NCBI GenBank assembly: GCA_964020155.1
Contig: OZ026551.1
Span: 2,066,518-2,114,017, forward strand
From: Chondrilla cf. caribensis
Taxonomy: Eukaryota; Porifera; Demospongiae; Chondrillida; Chondrillidae
Direction of reading: 5' to 3'
Length of the DNA: 47,500 bases
In this document: positions 44,551 through 47,500 of the stretch, piece after piece
Numbering within the stretch: position 1 is the stretch's first letter
Layout of the letters: each line of letters begins with the position of its first letter
Notes under the pieces: generated by a model
The model's input: the letters and a program-made list of their open reading frames with translations, nothing else
Told to the model about the DNA's origin: nothing
Database searches by the model: none
Position numbers and translations under genes: made by a program

Positions 44551-44574
44551 TGGGGACCGGGGGGCAGGGGGTAC
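44551..44574 (+). other. G-run cluster, possible G-quadruplex
   Basis: GGGG, GGGGGG and GGGGG runs separated by ACC and CA within 20 bases, about 400 bp upstream of the Tudor-knot gene start on the opposite strand. The longest run can split to give four runs of three. Confidence 0.4.
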
Positions 44575-45260
44575 ATGCCCCATCAAACATTTGAAAGAGG
44601 GTATTGCCACTCCAAACCATAATTATACAAAATGAACTTTGAAGAATGCTGAATTACTTCAAATGGAGTGATAGAATCGAGCTACAGCTCATAAAACCAA
44701 ATTGCAGCATTCTATATATTGATTTAAAATGAAGATTACAAAGGAGGAAGATTCACTGAATTACACCCAACAAGCGCATGCCCAGTTGTCATCCATTGTA
44801 GTGTGTCGTGTTGTACTACATGTGTGAAGTATAAGTGTGAGCATTTGCGTAGACCCCATATTGACTAGCCCAGTTTAAGTGGGACTACCCATTAGCCCAG
44901 CTCCATTCTGATAGGCCATGGTTGTGGGTGATAAACTGAAACGTGCACCATAAGCTGTGTATAGTATGTGTATTTACATTATATAAGAATTCATCAATTT
45001 CAAATTAACTTAAATTTACAGCCATGCCGTGAATATGTCACATGTTCTGCATTGTCTATAATATTATACCTATGTATGTGAGTGATTAACAGTAAAGTAT
45101 AATAATAATAGCAACAAGCAACACTTCTACATATTATTATAGTGAATGTGAAATTCACAGCTCATGAATGATCTGTGACCTTTTCATCACGAGGGCTACA
45201 CATCTAGATCTAGTTTACTTGACACATGAGCTCAAACATTGTTACAACATTGTCTGTCTG

Positions 45261-45530
45261 TCTGCCTGTCTGTATGTATAGTGTGTGCGCGCGTGTGCGT
45301 GTGTTTGTTTGTGCGTCTGGATGACATCTTGTGTAATGTTTAGTTATAATGATTAAATCAATCACTGTACATGCCACAGGTTATTGCTGTAGTATAATCC
45401 AGTCCAGCAAACTATTAGACTCAATTTCCAGAAGGAACTGCAAGTTTCAAGAGGTTACTTTTAAACTGTTACAATTACCATACAATTCACACACACACGC
45501 ACGCACGCACGCACGCACGCACGCACACAC
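45261..45530. repeat. Simple repeats (GTCT)n and (CACG)n
   Basis: CTGTCTGTCTGCCTGTCTG at 45252-45275, a GTGTGCGCGCGTGTGCGTG tract at 45281-45305, and a CA/CACG tract at 45489-45530 like that at 3489. Confidence 0.85.
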
Positions 45531-45720
45531 ATACAAGCAGGCACACAATAGGCATGCAAGCGTTACTTACCGGACCGGAAGCCCCTAAAAACGCATCTTG
45601 ACGGAACGGAATGTAGACTTCCGAATCGTTCGCTTCCTGTATATATAATGTATTCTTATAGCCACAATCACATTCTTCGACTCCTTAAGCCTGAGATTTT
45701 TTGAGGAAGTTAACCTTCCA

Positions 45721-45728
45721 TATAAAAG
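45721..45728 (+). promoter_or_regulatory. TATA box of repeat-peptide gene, copy 2
   Basis: TATAAAAG 49 bp before the ATG, conserved with copy 1 along with the AGTATTGAACTATGCCGCAC start context. Confidence 0.72.
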
Positions 45729-45769
45729 TAAAGCCTTTTTGGTAAAAGAAGTTTTTTAAGTATTGAACT

Positions 45770-46429
45770 ATGCCGCACATCTTGCTCTGTGGAATAGCAG
45801 TAGTCGTAGTATGCTTCCTGACTTTAAAAGCACGTCCCATCAACAAAGTAAACTTATGTGATGAAAGTAAACGGGAGACACGAGACTTCAATATCCGACC
45901 TCCACCGGGGACTCATGAAAAGGTAACCTTATCTGATGAAAGCTATCCGATTCGAGAGAAACGAGACTACAACATCCCTCAACCTGAGATTCGTCCTCCA
46001 CCGGGGACTCGTGAAAAAGTAACCTTATCTGATGAAAGTTATCGACTCGGAGAGAAACGAGACTACAACATCCGACCTCCACCTGGGATTCGTCCTCCAC
46101 CGGGGACTCGTGAAAAAGTAACCTTATCTGATGAAAGTTATCGAGAGAAACGAGATTACAACATCCGACCTCCACCTGGGATTCGTCCTCCACCGGGGAC
46201 TCGTGAAAAAGTAACCTTATCTGATGAAAGTTATCGAGAGAAACGAGACTACAACATCCAACCTCCACCTGGGATTCGTCCTCCACCGGGGACTCGTGAA
46301 AAAGTAACCTTATCTGATGAAAGTTATCGAGAGAAACGAGACTACAACATCCCTCTACCTGGGATTCGTCCTTCACCAGGGACTCGTCCTCCTCCAGATA
46401 TAGACTCACGAAAAGGAAACCTTATCTGA
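45770..46429 (+). CDS. Secreted Lys-Arg repeat-peptide precursor, copy 2, 219 residues
   Basis: The longest open member of the family. Signal peptide MPHILLCGIAVVVVCFLT (residues 1 to about 18-20), then six units, the central ones exactly 31 residues (93 bp): D-Y-N-I-R-PPPGIRPPPG-T-REKVTLSDESYREKR. Five units are preceded by Glu-Lys-Arg; the first junction is Glu-Thr-Arg and may not be cut. The unit has a Pro/Arg-rich front, an acidic SDES middle and a Tyr before the cleavage site. The central three units are almost identical, a sign of recent unit amplification or homogenisation. About four extra bases near 46391-46400 shift the last segment, so this gene ends RKGNLI at TGA 46427-46429. The terminal unit of copy 1 (GKKRDYNLEVAV) survives out of frame to 46478. 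It is not toxin-like by any motif I can name; function unknown. Confidence 0.85.
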   Translation: MPHILLCGIAVVVVCFLTLKARPINKVNLCDESKRETRDFNIRPPPGTHEKVTLSDESYPIREKRDYNIPQPEIRPPPGTREKVTLSDESYRLGEKRDYNIRPPPGIRPPPGTREKVTLSDESYREKRDYNIRPPPGIRPPPGTREKVTLSDESYREKRDYNIQPPPGIRPPPGTREKVTLSDESYREKRDYNIPLPGIRPSPGTRPPPDIDSRKGNLI

Positions 46430-46937
46430 TGAAAGTTATGGAAAGAAACGAGACTACAACCTTGAGGTTGCAGTATAAGAGACCCCCAATGAGTGCATGG
46501 GAGAGACTATATACAACCCTCAATTTGAAATTTAAGAGGTCCTAAGAGGCATATTGACAAATTGACTAATTGAATGCTATATACAGTAGGTGCATATGCA
46601 TACAAGGTGGTATAAATACACAATAAATTACAGATACTACTAGAGTCAATAAGAAACAAATGATAGTATAACACTCACACACAGTGGATTCAATAATATC
46701 AGCAGTGATTTGTACTTTTATAAGTTCACATTCCCTTTTTTGTTAATTTTTGCCACTTTTATAATCAATAGTATAATAACTCTCCCTAATAATCACTTCA
46801 ATGACACTGTGTAAAACTATATGGAATTAATGAGGATGATTAATTACATATTAATTAATTGGATAACAGGATAACTGTAACAGTTTGTCCTGATGATTAA
46901 CTGTAATTCCAACAGTTTTACTATTATAGTTTCACTA

Positions 46938-47000
46938 TTAGGGTTGTCCAAGTGCATGGGTATATTATAATAATATACCCATGCACTTGGACAACCCTAA
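46938..47000. mobile_element. Perfect 63-bp palindrome (31-bp arms)
   Basis: TTAGGGTTGTCCAAGTGCAT through TATTAT, one base, then the exact complement. The sister block at about 9040-9070 keeps only the right arm (CCCACTTGGACAACCCTAA). Either this is a MITE inserted here, or the left arm was lost by hairpin-driven deletion in the other copy. Confidence 0.85.
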
Positions 47001-47168
47001 TTGCAACTCTAAGTAGCTAGTACACTGTTTAAGCTATGTAGTAGCTGCTTTATAGGTGCATGTAGCTGGTATATACAGAAGATAACATAATTAAGAAGAT
47101 ATGCTTCACAGTTAATCTTACTCACATACAAGCTATAAGGTCAACAGTAGTGATATCGATGGTACTTA

Positions 47169-47500
47169 GAACAGGTTATTTTATATGCTGTCCAATTATT
47201 ATTTAACTGTAACTGTTATACAGATTTGCAGCTGTGTTATGACATTATCAGATAGAAACAGTAAACATTGCTTGTTTTTGTCAATTCTCAAGTGATGAAT
47301 CTAGTTATTGGCCTAAACTGGCTCAAAATGAAGAAGCCAATAACATGTTGACACATAATTTGACGGAATTCCAGCTGATATCTTATTACGGACATATCAA
47401 CAATTGACCACTTTACCGTCAACAATGTCCTGAAATGTTACAAATTATGCTCAATTGTTTGTTAAGTGGGCATGTAAGGGTCACTAAATAGTTGACTCTA
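47169..47500. other. Stretch without a recognisable gene
   Basis: Unique AT-rich sequence to the window end; no coding signature seen. Confidence 0.5.

Larger units (their letters stand above)
45574..47168 (+). repeat. Segmental duplication holding a repeat-peptide gene, copy 2 (partner 7905-9244)
   Basis: It begins with CGGAAGCCCCTAAAAACGCA and ends near ATATCGATGG. It includes promoter, coding region and 3' flank. The two blocks are in the same orientation, so a direct duplication or transposition moved the whole gene. Confidence 0.88.

Noticed and set aside
45888..46409. Minus-strand 173-codon frame opposite the peptide gene
   Set aside because: It is the regular complement of 93-bp coding units; no signal peptide or domain, and the plus strand has the promoter and signal peptide.

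Overview
The window looks like AT-rich nuclear DNA of an early-branching animal, most likely a sponge. The reasons are: spliced genes with GT-AG introns, TATA boxes of the form TATAAAAG, secreted fibrinogen-domain and collagen-like proteins, a pogo-type transposon whose transposase carries a PHD finger, many foldback elements, and about a dozen (CA)n/(GT)n arrays. The species is not identified. Real coding sequence is sparse; most of the window is repeats, duplicated blocks and decayed genes.

Layout. 1-5 kb: duplicated non-coding blocks, a decayed scrap of a repeat-peptide gene (about 1.3 kb) and a foldback element (4.6-5.0 kb). 5.08-7.87 kb: a nearly complete pogo/Tigger-like transposon on the minus strand, with inverted ends, TA flanks and one frameshift. 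7.9-9.24 kb: the first copy of a secreted precursor made of 31-residue units separated by Lys-Arg sites, broken by one stop codon. The second copy is at 45.6-47.2 kb, open for 219 codons but with a frameshifted tail. 9.5-14.3 kb: AT-rich DNA, flanks of a lost fibrinogen gene, and a 1.6-kb inverted-repeat element flanked by TTAA. 14.8-16.9 kb, minus strand: three exons of a BEACH-WD40 protein resembling WDFY3/WDFY4. 19.5-20.6 kb: an intact single-exon secreted protein with a short collagen stretch and a large Cys-rich C-terminal domain. 21.1-21.8 and 28.2-28.5 kb: two arrays of the same 41-bp satellite. 25.2-33.8 kb: three fibrinogen-related genes in the same orientation; the last is intact (246 residues) and the first two are broken. 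34-47.5 kb: repeats, a minus-strand gene start with a Tudor-knot/chromo-barrel exon (44.16-43.85 kb), candidate small exons (41.84-40.91 kb), several MITE hairpins, and the second peptide-precursor copy.

Biology. The locus is dominated by secreted proteins: fibrinogen-domain lectin-like proteins, a collagen-plus-Cys-rich protein and a convertase-processed repeat peptide. The fibrinogen genes share promoter, 5' leader, signal-peptide exon and 3' flank, and show birth-and-death evolution. The peptide family, with three copies here that differ in unit number and in how they are broken, is the best candidate for something undescribed. Its function cannot be read from the sequence.
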